From Prinia subflava (taxonomy: Eukaryota > Chordata > Aves > Passeriformes > Cisticolidae), in assembly GCF_021018805.1 (NCBI RefSeq), contig NW_026960609.1, positions 1,674,001-1,738,000 on the forward strand: a stretch of DNA of 64,000 bases. Reading direction: 5' to 3'. The notes under the pieces are model-generated. The model ran no database searches. It was not told the origin of the DNA and was given only the letters and a program-made list of their open reading frames with translations. Position numbers and translations under genes: made by a program. Positions 1-10,860 of the stretch are shown one piece after another. Positions within the stretch are counted from its first letter, which is position 1, and each line of letters starts with the position of its first letter.

Positions 1-1280
1 CATTGTTAACACAATTGGGATGAGGGGCAGGTTGGGATGGAGCACAGTGGGCTTCTGCAGAGCACAGGTTTCCTACACAACAGAGCTGGCCATTGATTTA
101 TTCCTTTTAAGGTAATTGTATCTGATAATTTTGCAGTGCCCAAGATATCTAATCCTTACTACACTCCGGTATGACTCCACGGGATTCTGTGAAACTCTCT
201 AAAGCAGCTACAGAAGTCTTTCCACCGAGTTCAAACACAGGATGCACACTAATTAACCTGAAATTAACCTGATTCTTCCCTTCTAAATGTGGCACAGATT
301 GTCTTGGAGTGTTTATTGGAAACAATATTTATGCTGGAAAACACTTCAGATACTGGATATCAGCATAGTGATGAGTTTACTTTGTGGATTTTGAGGCACC
401 TAAGGCATGTTTATTTAATGTGTTTCTCATGTCCACAGTAAACACATTTCCAGAACATGCCAGCTAGCCCTGTGTTGACTGCAGTCTATTCAGATAGGAA
501 ACACAGAACAGCAGTGAGAAAAGAATTTGAAATTACCCAGGCTCCTAGGGAAAAATGGCTTGAAGACAAATTGTGCAAAAGGAAGGGTTGTTCTTGCCCC
601 ATTTTCTCCACAGTTTGGGCGGGGCAGGGCTTCTATAGTTAAAGATCACAGTAGTTGTGTTGCGGTCCGAGTTCATTCCCCAGACTTGGATTAGGAACAC
701 ATCTCCACCTAAGCACAGCAAGAGGTGCAGCAGCTATGCCCTCCCAAGCCTTTGTGGAGTTTCCTGCCAAGTAGGATAGGCCCAGCCATGCCACAAAAGA
801 ATATGATTATGTATGGGATCACAGAGATATTCATTTAATAATTCAGCTTTAGAAGTCTCTTAACTGTGCCCTTAGTAAAAAAGCAAACTAGCATTCTTCA
901 TACTCTTCTTGATGTGACTTTTGGGAGCAAACACAGTTATAATTTCTAACATAATACACTTTCTCCTCTTGTTTGCTGTAGGAAATTCAGCTACTCCTCT
1001 AGGGCTAAGTACAGGAGAATTTTTTTTTCTGTGTGTGTGTTTTCTGAACTTAAACAGGGACATGGAAATAAGTATAGGAAGTTTCCCTTGATGCTTGGTA
1101 AATTTTTTCCTAGCCCTTGATTGCTGTGTGCATAACCAGGAGCTGGAGCATGTATATTTTGAGATGATGGTGAGAGATTAAGTGCCTCCAGCTAGAACAG
1201 CTGTGTTATTGCACATGGTTTGGTTTTCACAGTTTCAATAATGTGGATAATGATGTGAAGATTATGTGTTTCCAGCTTCA
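1..1280. other. intergenic, nothing recognised
   Basis: AT-rich sequence with only short frames that carry no recognisable motif. A TGTTGCGGTC string at about 660 resembles the one at 4981 but has no LTR structure that I can delimit. No gene or RNA is supported here. Confidence 0.6.
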
Positions 1281-1284
1281 GTTC

Positions 1285-1759
1285 TGTTAGCGCAGAAACA
1301 CAATCATGGAGACTGATTATATGCAGGTGCTTTTATTGAAGAGCTCTGGGAATCAGGGGTACAGACCCAAATCTGACTCCAACATGGATTTTAGATGGAC
1401 ATGTTTTTATACCCTTTTCATTATATAACTACATATTAATTATTAAACTTACATTGTTCTATTGTATACATTGATTTTACCCAAGCATGAATTTCCAAGC
1501 CCCCCATAGTTTCTCATGATTCTTATTGCGATTATACAATAATCATATTCAATTACCAAATAATCGCATCTAACAATCATATCATTTATCATTGACTGAT
1601 TACGCAGGTGCAGTTTCACACGATCTAGTAAAGACAGTCCGTTCCCTAAGCCTACCCAACCCTGACTCCCTTTCCCAGGGCCTACCTTTCTTTCCACCCC
1701 CCCTGAATCTATTGTATACAATTCCCATGATTTTAAAATATCTTAACCCTATGCTATCA
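1285..1759 (-). mobile_element. solo LTR, ERV1-like
   Basis: The segment runs TG...CA and is flanked by a 4 bp direct repeat GTTC (1281-1284 and 1760-1763), the duplication size usual for gamma-type retroviruses. Read on the minus strand it has a TATA-like GGTATAAAAA at about 1403-1412 followed by AATAAAA at 1331-1337, in LTR order. No internal retroviral sequence adjoins it, so it is a solo LTR. The 4 bp repeat alone is weak, but it agrees with the promoter and polyadenylation layout. Confidence 0.65.
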
Positions 1760-1763
1760 GTTC

Positions 1764-2363
1764 TACAAGGAAAACTTTCTAGGAATTTTGTCAATCCACT
1801 GTTTATTGTACATGTGTGCTTGAAGCTTTCAACACGTTTATCATGTCTTCTTAGACACAGCCAAACTCTCCTTAAAACTTCCCACTTTAGAGCAATGTCA
1901 TGCTCTCTGAATAGATCATGTGCAAGTATTTTTCCTGTCCAGCCAAACCCCAAGATAATCTCCAGAAATAAAACCAAACACCTAGAAATTAAATTGGAAA
2001 ATATGAGTTTCAGTGGCTGTTAGTGGCAGCATATGTGGGGAGGTTGGGGAGGGCAGGTCTTGTTGCCAAAGGCCAGGGTGAGGGGCAGGGTTGGAGACAG
2101 GCAGCTCCGCTTGTGGGCCATGTGGTGCCTTGAGCCAAGTGACCTGCTGGCAGTTCAGCCTCTGTCCAAGAGGAATCAGACCTGGCTGGAAAGTCTGTGC
2201 TCTGAGATCACCCAGTAACTAAGGATGTAGAGAGGAGGAGCCTTTCCAGGCTCCCCCAAAGATGGGTCTTAGCTGTAGTGGTCTGGAATGGGGAGCACCT
2301 TCAGGGATGGAGACCTGAATGTCCTCACACTGGGAGTTGCTCCAGGGATTCCTGCTTGCCTGT
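1764..2363. other. intergenic, nothing recognised
   Basis: Short unsupported frames only, between two solo LTRs. I see no gene or further element boundary. Confidence 0.5.
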
Positions 2364-2368
2364 GAAGC

Positions 2369-3031
2369 TGTGAGGGTCAGTCCGAAGACCCCTCATCTGC
2401 CTCACGACTGTCGAACAAGGACAGAGGTTGAGACCCTAAGGATCCTAAAACCAAAACACAGGAGTTCTGGCCTGACTGAGGTGGGATCCAGGTTTCTCCC
2501 GCAGGTGCACTCACTGGACCAAGATGTCCCCTGGAAACCCATGCAGAAACAATGGGACTGTCACGGTATCTGAACCGTGTTTGCTGAGCTGTGCTCTGGA
2601 CTGGTCTGTGCTGTACCTACTGCAAAGCCCAGCCTGCCCTGTTCCCTCATTGTGCAAGAAGACGGCATTGCTCATGAGATCTACCACCCCTTCCTGGCCT
2701 GCTGCCCCTCACCCTGAAAAAGGACTATAATAAGCTCCCCAAAAAGAGAGCCTTTGAGATCTCCCCGGCGGACAAAACGGATCTATTGGCGCACATCACG
2801 AGGACTGCAAAGGTGGTCTATTGGCTCCGTGTCACAAGGACTCCCATCTGTTGTCAGTAGCTATAACCCCCTCTTTTCTCTCTCTCTCTTTTTCTTTCCC
2901 TTTTCCTCTATTGTTAATTGTGGGTAACAATAAAAAATAAATTGATTTTAGTTAAACTAAGTTTTCTTATTGCCTCTTTTTGCACTTTGAAATCAAAACG
3001 AACCATCATGACTGTCTATCGGATCGTGACA
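2369..3031 (+). mobile_element. solo LTR with 5 bp TSD
   Basis: A 663 bp segment begins TGTGAGGGTC, ends GATCGTGACA, and is flanked by exact 5 bp repeats GAAGC (2364-2368 and 3032-3036). It carries a TATA-like ACTATAATAAG near 2723 and overlapping AATAAA signals near 2930, so the U3-R-U5 direction is plus. A 5 bp duplication fits an ERVL- or ERVK-type integrase. No internal region adjoins it. Confidence 0.8.
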
Positions 3032-3036
3032 GAAGC

Positions 3037-4975
3037 CAACCCATAACTCTGTTCTGCAGCAAAGCCCAGGGTGCCAGCTTCACCTCTGTTCTGGCTCCCA
3101 GCTCCTCACAGATAGCATTACAGTAGCCATGGTCGAGCCTAAGGTAGAGACCACACCCAGAGCAGGGCTGACCACACACACTGGTGTACATCATACACAA
3201 AAACTGATGGAGATACAGCATATGATTTTAGGCTTTGGTAAAAGTCTCATGAAAAGCTAGGCTTAGGTAAAAGTGTCATAAAACACAAAATGAAACTGTT
3301 TAAACTGCAGATAGGATAAGGGAAGAAAAGGCTGAGGACAATCTTACTTGCTGTTTTGTACAACTGTTTGTTGTGCTATCTTATTATAGCCCATAAGCTA
3401 GTGGGTTTTTTCCATTTTTGCTTTTTGCAACTTCAAAGTTTATGTTCAGATAGCATATAATAAATAAAAAATTATATATAATACACAATAAATACAATAA
3501 CATAATATAATACCAATATATCTGTGCACTATCAAACTTGATAGCCCTGTCACATTATCCACCTGTTTATGGATACAGGGACAAGCTTTAGGAGTAATAC
3601 CAAGACCTGAGTAGAAAGGAGCTCAGGAGAAAAAATTATTTCACCCAAATAAAATTGTTACATCAGTAGCTCTGAAAATATTTGAATGTTGCATCATTTT
3701 GCGTTTTATGGCACTGCATTGTGGTGGTAGAGATGGCCATGACACTCAGAGTGCTTCAGTAAAATTTCAGAAAGCTTCAAGCATCAGCTCCTTGTTATCT
3801 AAAAGTCTTTCATACCTTTTCTTTATAGCCTCCCATGGGCAGCTCCACACAGCTCTGGCTCTTTCTCTCCTTCTTCTCTCTTTCTCCAGCAGTTCCAACT
3901 CAGTCCTTCCTGTCCCTAGCACAGCCACCTAACCCTGTCTGTCCCTTCTACAATACCCTACCCTTTCTGCCCCTTGCACAACCTCCTGTCCCTTCCTCAT
4001 CACAGCCAGCAGATTCCAACTGACAGCAACCAGCTAACTCACTCTTTTATCACACCCATAGCTGGGAGGGCAAGGCTGTTCCCACTCTTGAGTAATTAAC
4101 ACAGCTGCAATATATCAGAGGCAAGATTGCCTTTAGCACTGTCTCCCCACACTGCATAAAGCAGGATACTGAGAATCTGGGTCAAAAAGGGGATGCAGCT
4201 TACTTTCTGAGAACAATGATTGTAATTATAGTTTCTTTTCCTTGCAAAGGAAGGATGGGTGAATATGTAAACATTATGTGAGCGTAATATGTTAGGGTTA
4301 TCCCAGAAGACATCTTGCTGGAATTACAGATGCCAGGCGCTTTCCAGTGCCTCATCAAAAGAACAGTTCACTACCAGTTGCTAATTTAAAGATGTATGTG
4401 CCTTGTGGCAGGTCAATTTTTTCTAAAATGAATAAGAGCCTAACCTTAGGGTGCATGGGGCTTTATAACTAATATTTTGTGGACCCTAATTGGTCTAATG
4501 GGTGTTCAATGCACTGCAAACGCCTGGTATGGATGGCTGCTTCTCCTACCAGCACATGGCATCAATGACCATTTACAAGCTGGCAGCAGTTTCATCTTCC
4601 ATTCCATTCCATTCCATCCCATCCCATTCCATGTTCAGGCATTTCAGTGACTTTAAAAACCAACACTGTCACATGAACACCCAAGAGCAGTCTCCTGGCA
4701 GGGTCCAGGTTATAAATAGAGATCCTCTCTAGAAGCCTGGTCTTACCTGAGATGTCCATCTGCCCGTACTTGCAGGCATGATCTTTGCATGCCCATTTCG
4801 GGGTGATTGCAGTGGATCTCTCCTGCAAAGGTGGGAGAGGCTGTGCACATTGCTGTGCCTGGCTGACACGGCTGGAAGAATCCCAGCTAGCTCTGAATCC
4901 TGACTGTGCCAAGGACCGATCCCAAATCTGCCAGCAGATTCAGGTAATGGTGCAGAACAAGGCTGTTCTACAGCA
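3037..4975. other. intergenic, nothing recognised
   Basis: Contains an AT-rich stretch at 3450-3530 and a pentanucleotide repeat (separate entry). The short frames look like noise. No gene is supported. Confidence 0.5.
4592..4632 (+). repeat. (TTCCA)n microsatellite
   Basis: About eight TTCCA/TCCCA pentamers in tandem, some degenerated to ATCCC. Confidence 0.85.
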
Positions 4976-4980
4976 ACAGA

Positions 4981-5166
4981 TGTTGCGGTCTCTAGACTTC
5001 GGAGCAAGGACTAGAGAAGACTCTTTTTCATAATATTTCTCAGAGACCTTTATTCCCCAAGAGGGGGAGGACAAAAAAGGGCAAAGAACAAAGCCCATGC
5101 CCACTTTTAAACCCAAGGGGGGGGGGGGTGTGTGGAACAAGCAGGTGATTGGTCCCAGGACAGATG
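4981..5166 (-). mobile_element. partial LTR-like sequence
   Basis: On the minus strand this reads as the promoter-proximal part of an LTR: a CCAAT box near 5150, a TTTAAA TATA-like box near 5108, AATAAA near 5050, and an end in CGCAACA at 4981. It abuts the 3' LTR of the 5167-12070 provirus, which probably inserted into it. The other boundary is unclear. The sequence at 12075-12191 may be its continuation. It includes a 12-G run at about 5107-5118. Confidence 0.35.
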
Positions 5167-5935
5167 TGAAAAGAACAGGGCATATGCCTTTATTAATATT
5201 CAGCTCTTTATTAAAGTGATCAGCTCATTATTAAAATCATCAGCAGGATTGCAAAGTCTGATCGGAGTTTTCCACACTACTGCAGCCATCTGAAGGAGCA
5301 GGTGCTGTCCCAGTGGATGCTGAGTCCTTGTTCCCATAGAAACAGCTGGCAGTTCTCTCTGGTCAACCATCAGAAGGCAGAGCACTGGCAGTCAGCTCTT
5401 TGCCCTCAGGGAAAAGTTTCAAGAGTTTCCCATTCTCTGCATCAGTCAGCTCAGCTGGCCAGTTCCCATTCCATTCAGGCTCCTCACAGGTCATGGCCAA
5501 TCTTCAAACCAGGCCAGGAGGTGCACCCACTCCCCGCTCAGCCAGGGCACTATCCAATTCTCTTCTGACGAATCCAGCTTCCTGTCCTGGGGTGCAGTTT
5601 CCCCAAAAAAACCTCCCAGGATCCACGGGGGCGGCCCTGCCCTATCTGCATATCCAAATGCATATGCATTTGTCCTGGTCATAGCCGAAGTTACTCTTGC
5701 TAAATGAGGTAGTTACAAAGGACAATAGGGCTATCTAGGTGTGGGCAGCTTCTTTTCACATTTCAATTAGGTAGGGAAAAGTTGCCAGGCAACTTTCCTT
5801 CAGGGCAGCTCTCCCTACTCAGATTGTCTGGGGTGTGGGGGGGTGTTACTCTAGCAAGGAGAGGGTCAGTTGTGGGGTGGTTGTTTTGTTGTTGGTTTTT
5901 TTTTTTTTTTTTTTTCTTTTCTTTCGTTCCTAACA
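5167..5935 (-). mobile_element. 3' LTR of gamma-type provirus
   Basis: Identical in length to the copy at 11302-12070, with roughly six substitutions and an equal-length T-run. It ends TGTTAGGAACG on its own 5' side and TTCTTTTCA on the other, with TG...CA termini. On the plus strand TTTATT motifs near 5190-5215 are AATAAA signals on the minus strand. It keeps normal CC content. Confidence 0.9.
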
Positions 5936-5951
5936 AATCCCTCCTCTATTT
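5936..5951 (-). other. polypurine tract
   Basis: On the minus strand GAAATAGAGGAGGGATT immediately precedes the TGTTAGG start of the 3' LTR. A purine run at this position primes plus-strand DNA synthesis in retroviruses and fixes the provirus orientation. Confidence 0.75.
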
Positions 5952-6119
5952 CTTTGATCGGGCTGTAGCCCGCATCAACTTGCAGCTTCCTACTGTGTAT
6001 CCTCTCAGTAGACACTGCTCAAAGAAATTTAGGAGTTCTCTAGGGGAATTGCCCAGCGGGAGACTGAGCAGATGTGGGAGGGGTGCCTTTAAACTTGGTT
6101 TTTTTATCAGGAATTAAGA

Positions 6120-6335
6120 CACACTCGATAACAATTTAACTAGGGATAGGTCTCTTGGTCTCTCAATTGTTGTCTACGTAGAAGAGGTGGCAGGTGGTCC
6201 TGTTGGGTCTGGTTCGGCATCAGGGGCGGTACTGGTCTTGTGACTCCGGTAACGTGGGTCTGACTTCTCTCTGGAGTTTGCACTGCGGTATGTGTGGTGA
6301 GCAGCACCTGGAAGAGACTTTCATAATTTTCCTCT
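6120..6335 (-). pseudogene. integrase C-terminal remnant
   Basis: One minus-strand frame near 6270-6320 contains VLLTTHTAV, the stretch preceding the end of gamma-type integrases, followed by a proline-rich tail of the kind near the pol/env junction. The catalytic core is absent because the CR1 segment begins directly upstream. The identification rests on this short motif and its place between pol-like sequence and the PPT. Confidence 0.5.
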
Positions 6336-6339
6336 TCTT

Positions 6340-6481
6340 AGTTACAGAATTGCAGAATCACTAGGCTGGAAGAGACTTCTAGGATTAAGTCTAACTCTAA
6401 TTACACGATGTCACTAAGTGCTACATCTACTCTCTTCTTACACACATCTAGGAATGGTGACTTTACTACTTCTCAAGGCAG

Positions 6482-6516
<35 letters not shown>

Positions 6517-8335
6517 GCACCGCTGAAGACTGTGTCTTCTTGTTCTATCAGTTGCTGCTTGAAGAACAAGACTAACTCTCACTTTACTATAACTACCTTT
6601 CAGGGAGTTGTAGTGATAATGTGTTGCCCTGGTTTTTCTGAGATTTTTTAAAGCATTCTACTTATTTGTAAGATGGAGTCAGTTCTGTAGCTACTGTTGC
6701 GATATTAAGGTTCAGTCTTTCTCACGCTTTGGAACATAAACAACCTTTCTTGTTTTTGTTCACTGTCCTTTGCTTACATATTTCCAGCCTGAAAACAATG
6801 TTGGTTGACAGCTGGCATAGCCAGTGGGGTGAAGGGGTAGTAACCCCAAGATCCAATGTGCTTTCAGACCCACAAAATTATAAAAGGAAAGAAATAAACA
6901 GGCTGGCCCTCTTTTTCTCGGTGGGGAGCAGCTTTCACTGAAGACCTCTGCCTCTGTGTGGTTGATTATTGCGTTCCGGGCAACAATAATGTTACTTCTG
7001 AATCTCTTTTTCTCTAGGCTAAACAACTTCAGCTCTTCCAGCTAGTATTTATAGGGCTAGTGTTCTAAGCTTCTCACTAGCTTTGTTGCTTTCTTTTGAC
7101 ACACTCAAGCATCTTAATGTCTTTTTTAAACTGAGGGGCTCAGAACTGGGCACAGTACTCAAGGAGTGGCCTCACCAATGCTATGTGTAAGGAAAGGATG
7201 ACCTTTCTGCTCCTGCTGGCCACATTATTCTCAATACAGCCTACGATATTGTTAGCTTTGGCTATCAGGGCATACTGCTGGCTCATATTTAGTTGGTTAT
7301 CAACTAGCACTTTCAGGTCTTTTTCTGCTTGGGTACTGCCTAGCTACACTACCTTCAACTTGTAAGGTTGCAGGGGGTTATTGTGGCTAAAATGCAACAC
7401 CTGGGATTTGGACTTATTAAACGTTATCTTCTTGGATTTTGCTTATCTATCTAATCATTTTAGGTTTCTCTACAGAGTCTTCTTACTCTCTAACAGATGG
7501 ACACGTGCTCTCAGCTTAGTGTCGTCTGTAAATTTACTAATGAAGGACTCAATACTTTCATCTGTGTTATTAATAAATATAATAAATAGAACTGGCTTCA
7601 GCACAGACTTTTGAGGGACACCACTGGTGGCTGGTTGCCTGCTGGATGCAGCACTATTCGTTACTACTCTCTGGGCTTGGGTATCTAGCCAGTTCTTAAC
7701 TTAGCAAAGAGTGTTCTTGTATAAGCTGTGGGAAACAGTGTCAAAGACTTTGCTGAAGTCTAAATAGACAACATATACAACTCTTCATGTATCCACCAGG
7801 CGGGTCACCTGGTCAGAGAAGGAGGCTAGTGGGGTCGAACACTACTTACTTCTCTTAAACTCATGCTGGCTGGGTCTGATACTCTGTTTATCTCATCAGT
7901 GCTGCACAATAGCTCTCAGTATAAACTGCTTTATCATCTTACTCGGTACTTTGGTAAGGCTAACTGGCATATAATTACTAGGCTCTTCTCTACTCTTTAT
8001 GAATGGGAATTACATTGGCTAGCTCTCAGTCATCTAGAACTTCACTAGTGAGTTGAGACTGTTGGTAGATGATAGAGTGGCTTTGCAAACTTATCTGTTA
8101 GCTCTCTTATCTCTTTGGGATGGATTTCATGTGAGTGGGCATTCAAGCAAATTACTACTTCTCTGACTACTTTGTTTTTGATAACAGGAGGGCTATTCTG
8201 TTCTTTAAAAATATCTACTGACTCAGTATGACCACTGTCTTGAAGACAAGCTGTCTTCTCACTAAAGACAGCAGCAAAACAAAGCATAAAGCACTTCTGC
8301 TTTCTCTTTGTCTGCAATTACTAAATTTCTTCTTA
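6340..8335 (-). mobile_element. CR1 LINE segment inside the provirus
   Basis: Read on the plus strand, this follows the reverse complement of an avian CR1 3' region: the GGCTGGAAGAGAC 3'-end block near 6365, the GGCTCAGAACTGGGCACAGT block near 7138, the GGGAAACAGTGTCAAAGAC block near 7728, and the GAATTACATTGGCTAGC block near 8010. The CR1 is therefore on the minus strand, like the provirus. It is interrupted by a solo LTR at 6622-6985. Compared with the remembered CR1 pattern, many CC pairs read CT here (for example CACTAAGTGCTACATCTAC near 6411), which suggests the CR1 was copied as part of the retroviral genome. The boundaries are approximate. Confidence 0.75.
6622..6985 (+). mobile_element. 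solo LTR inserted in the CR1 segment
   Basis: A 364 bp segment with inverted termini TGTTGCCC...GGGCAACA and an exact 6 bp duplication ATAATG (6616-6621 and 6986-6991). It has TATAAAAGG near 6879, AAATAAA near 6891 and a short R-U5, so it is on the plus strand. A 6 bp duplication fits an ERVK-type (alpha/beta) element. The CR1 alignment resumes on the far side. Its CC content is normal, unlike both flanks, so it arrived after the biased mutation. Confidence 0.9.
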
Positions 8336-8339
8336 CTTT

Positions 8340-8640
8340 GAATCATGTTCTAGATTGGCTAGGGGTTCTCTAGCGAGAAACTGCATAGGGTGATTAATTC
8401 TAAGTCACTTGTGTTCATTATTTTAGAGTCAGTCAACTAGTGTTACGTCTTCTGGCTTAGCAATTTTTCTTTTGCAGGATCAACCTTTTAGACTTCTTTT
8501 ATTAGGGTAGCTGTTACTGCAACTGTTTGCAGGCAAGTTGGTTATCTCTTAACTACTGGGTCTAGTAGTTTTGAGAGGTAGACCGTAGACTTTGATTCTC
8601 ACTATCAGGGATCTATAGTCTCTCATGCTTTGCTTTTTTT
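8340..8640 (-). pseudogene. RT connection-domain remnant
   Basis: The minus-strand frames here resemble the RT connection region of gamma-type pol: a leucine- and proline-rich stretch at the usual spacing, then a VAVTATL-like stretch and charged residues. It is split by stops. The stop at 8542-8544 lies where a tryptophan is usual, so TGG-to-TAA (two G-to-A changes) would explain it. The polymerase core is missing. No protein can be made from this piece. Confidence 0.5.
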
Positions 8641-8699
8641 TTTTTTTTTTTTCTTGGTCTGAATTTTAGCTGGTGTCTATTAAGGGCATCTTATGGTCT

Positions 8700-8910
8700 C
8701 TTGGGTGTCACAGTCTATTTTTTTTTTATTTTTGCTATCTGGACTATCCGGGCTTTTTCTGGAGTGAACAGAACTATTAGAATAGAGTTTAACTCTCTCT
8801 AGAAATAACTATTTGGCCTCAGAAGCTGGTCTAGCTGGTTAGACATTCCAATGGGGTCTTCTACTAAACCCTCTCTCTTTCTTAGAGTCTTGGGCTTCAG
8901 GGGCTGTCAA
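8700..8910 (-). pseudogene. gag capsid remnant
   Basis: A minus-strand frame near 8740-8870 has DPIGMSNQLDQLL and, further on, VLFTPEKARIVQIA, which resemble the N-terminal half of gamma-type capsid. A stop at 8799-8801 falls at an expected tryptophan (TGG-to-TAG, a GG-to-AG change). The frame then runs directly into unrelated sequence and the RT remnant, so the rest of gag and the start of pol are deleted. Confidence 0.5.
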
Positions 8911-9894
8911 AGGTGCATTTATAAATTTTAATCTTTTAATTAATCTGTAGGAACTTTTCTAAGGGGAAAGACCTCCTCTGTTCTTGGTGCTTTGGATTGG
9001 GTGTTGTAATCTGTCTCTTCCTCTAAAACACCAGGTAGAGGGAGCAGTAGTGGAGACAGGCCAAGAGAAACACTGGGCAGGGGTGGTTCCCACTCGCAAG
9101 TGGGGAAGTGAGGGTATCACAATTGGTGAAGGGGAACTGTTGGAGAGGTTAAGGAAGAGACTGGAGGTACAGCTGGGGTAGGAGGGAGAGTTTGCATATT
9201 TTCACATTTTCATTACTTATAGTTTTCTAGCCAGCAGGCTGCATAAGATAGTGGTTTTACATCAGGGTCTTCTTGGGCTTAGAGATGGTTTAACTGGTTA
9301 CACATTTACTGAATTCAGGTCTTACACTATGGCTACTCTCTTTGTAATTTTAATCTCAGCTATATTCTTTTACTATAATATGTCATCTTAACATTATCTG
9401 GACTCTTTGTGGTCTTTTAAGGATATTATTGGTCTGACAATTGTTCTAGGGGGATGTTAGGGAGAATCTTCTTTACTGTCCTTTTGGAAGGGTCTGCTTG
9501 TTTACTATAACATCATCTCAGTTTTTAGGCCTTAAGATAAAAGGAAAAACGAAGTACTTTAACAGTGCTTCAATATAAACTGGAATATTCTGATTGGCAA
9601 TCTAAACTTTAAGATAACTAAAGGTTGTCTGATCTCTCACAACTAAACATTCTGAATCTCTTTGCTGAACTTTAAAGGGTCAGAATCTAATTTCTTGGCA
9701 ACCCACTTTTGACACTTTTTCGTCTGTCTCTTTTTAAAACTCTCTCTTGGCTATGACACTTACTACTATGAATCACACCTATTGTTTTCTGCTAAGGGTA
9801 TCTCTCTTAACTTTTCGACTTAAGTCTGAACTTCTTTCTAGGTTTTCTAGGCTTGGACCCCTGCTGAGTCTTGTTTGAACTCTCTAACTTCACA
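8911..9894 (-). other. CC-poor proviral interior, unassigned
   Basis: Lies between the capsid remnant and the tandem-repeat leader, so matrix-coding sequence is expected. I find no readable motif. Most of it shares the T- and CT-rich, CC-poor look of the pol side, fading near 9850. Rows around 9000-9180 are less affected. Confidence 0.4.
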
Positions 9895-10472
9895 AGGCTT
9901 AGGAGGCTTGAACTCCCTGCCAGGCTGAGGTCGAACGTCCTGCCGAGCCTCACACCTGAACTCCGGCCAAGCCCCCCTTGCCCCCTAGGCTTAGGAGACT
10001 CGAACTCCCTGCCGGGGTGAGGTCGAACGTCCTGCCGAGCCTCACACCCGAACTCCAGCCGAGTCCCCTTCGCCTCCCTTTCCTACAAGGCTTAGGAGGC
10101 TTGAACTCCCTGCCAGGCTGAGGTCGAACGTCCTGCCGAGCCTCACACCTGAACTCCGGCCAAGCCCCCCTTGCCCCCTAGGCTTAGGAGACTCGAACTC
10201 CCTGCGGGGGTGAGGTCGAATGTCCTGCCGAGCCTCACACCTGAACTCCGGCCGAGTCCCCTTCGCCTCCCTTTCCTACAAGGCTTAGGAGGCTTGAACT
10301 CCCTGCCAGGCTGAGGTCGAACGTCCTGCCGAGCCTCACACCTGAACTCCGGCCAAGCCCCCCTTGCCCCCTAGGCTTAGGAGACTCGAACTCCCTGCCG
10401 GGGTGAGGTCGAACGTCCTGCTGAGCCTCACACCCGAACTCGGGCCGAGTCCCCTTCGCCTCCCTTTTTGTT
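9895..10472. repeat. 193 bp higher-order tandem repeat
   Basis: Six monomers start with AGGCTTAGGA at 9895, 9987, 10088, 10180, 10281 and 10373. Lengths alternate 92 and 101 bp, so the true unit is a 193 bp dimer present three times. Odd monomers carry GGCTTGAACTCC and end in CCCCTTGCCCCCT; even ones carry GACTCGAACTCC and end in CTTCGCCTCCC. The dimers are nearly identical. The block lies in the leader/early gag position of the provirus and shows no CC depletion. Confidence 0.95.
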
Positions 10473-10539
10473 TATCTGGCTGATCTTTTTGTTTGCCTTT
10501 TTTTGCTCATAAACCTTGCTTGTTATGCCAGGGACATTA

Positions 10540-10860
10540 CCTTGCACCTGCTCTGCCGGGGATCATCCCTCGCCTGCCTGATGGGGCATCCTGCTGTGCC
10601 AGGGATCTTCTTTCACTTGCCTTCTGGAGCAGCCCTGCCAGAGACCTCTCACCTGCCCTGCTGGGGTCTCCTCTCACCTGCCTTCGGGGCAGCCCTGCCA
10701 GGGACATTACCTTCCCTGTTGGGGATCTCTCATCTGCCTTCTGGGGCAGCCCTGCCAGGGACATTACCTTCCCTGTTGGGGATCTCCTCTCATCTCCCTT
10801 CTGGGGCAGCCCTGCCAGGGACCTCTCACCTGCCCTGCCAAGGATCTTACCTCACACCTC
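10540..10860. repeat. degenerate ~57-60 bp tandem repeat
   Basis: Repeated GGGGCAGCCCTGCCAGGGAC blocks followed by CTTCCCTGTTGGGGATCTC. The two best copies begin near 10694 and 10751, with shorter variants either side. It is open in more than one frame, so it could be leader or coding, and no gag motif is visible. Confidence 0.8.

Noticed and set aside
4976..5166. ACAGATG repeated at 4976 and 5160 as a possible target duplication of a ~180 bp LTR
   Set aside because: The ends are not TG...CA and the right copy overlaps the GATG duplication of the provirus. Chance is likely.
9895..10472. Possible CRISPR-like array (regular repeats)
   Set aside because: The repeats are contiguous dimers without unique spacers, in a vertebrate provirus.
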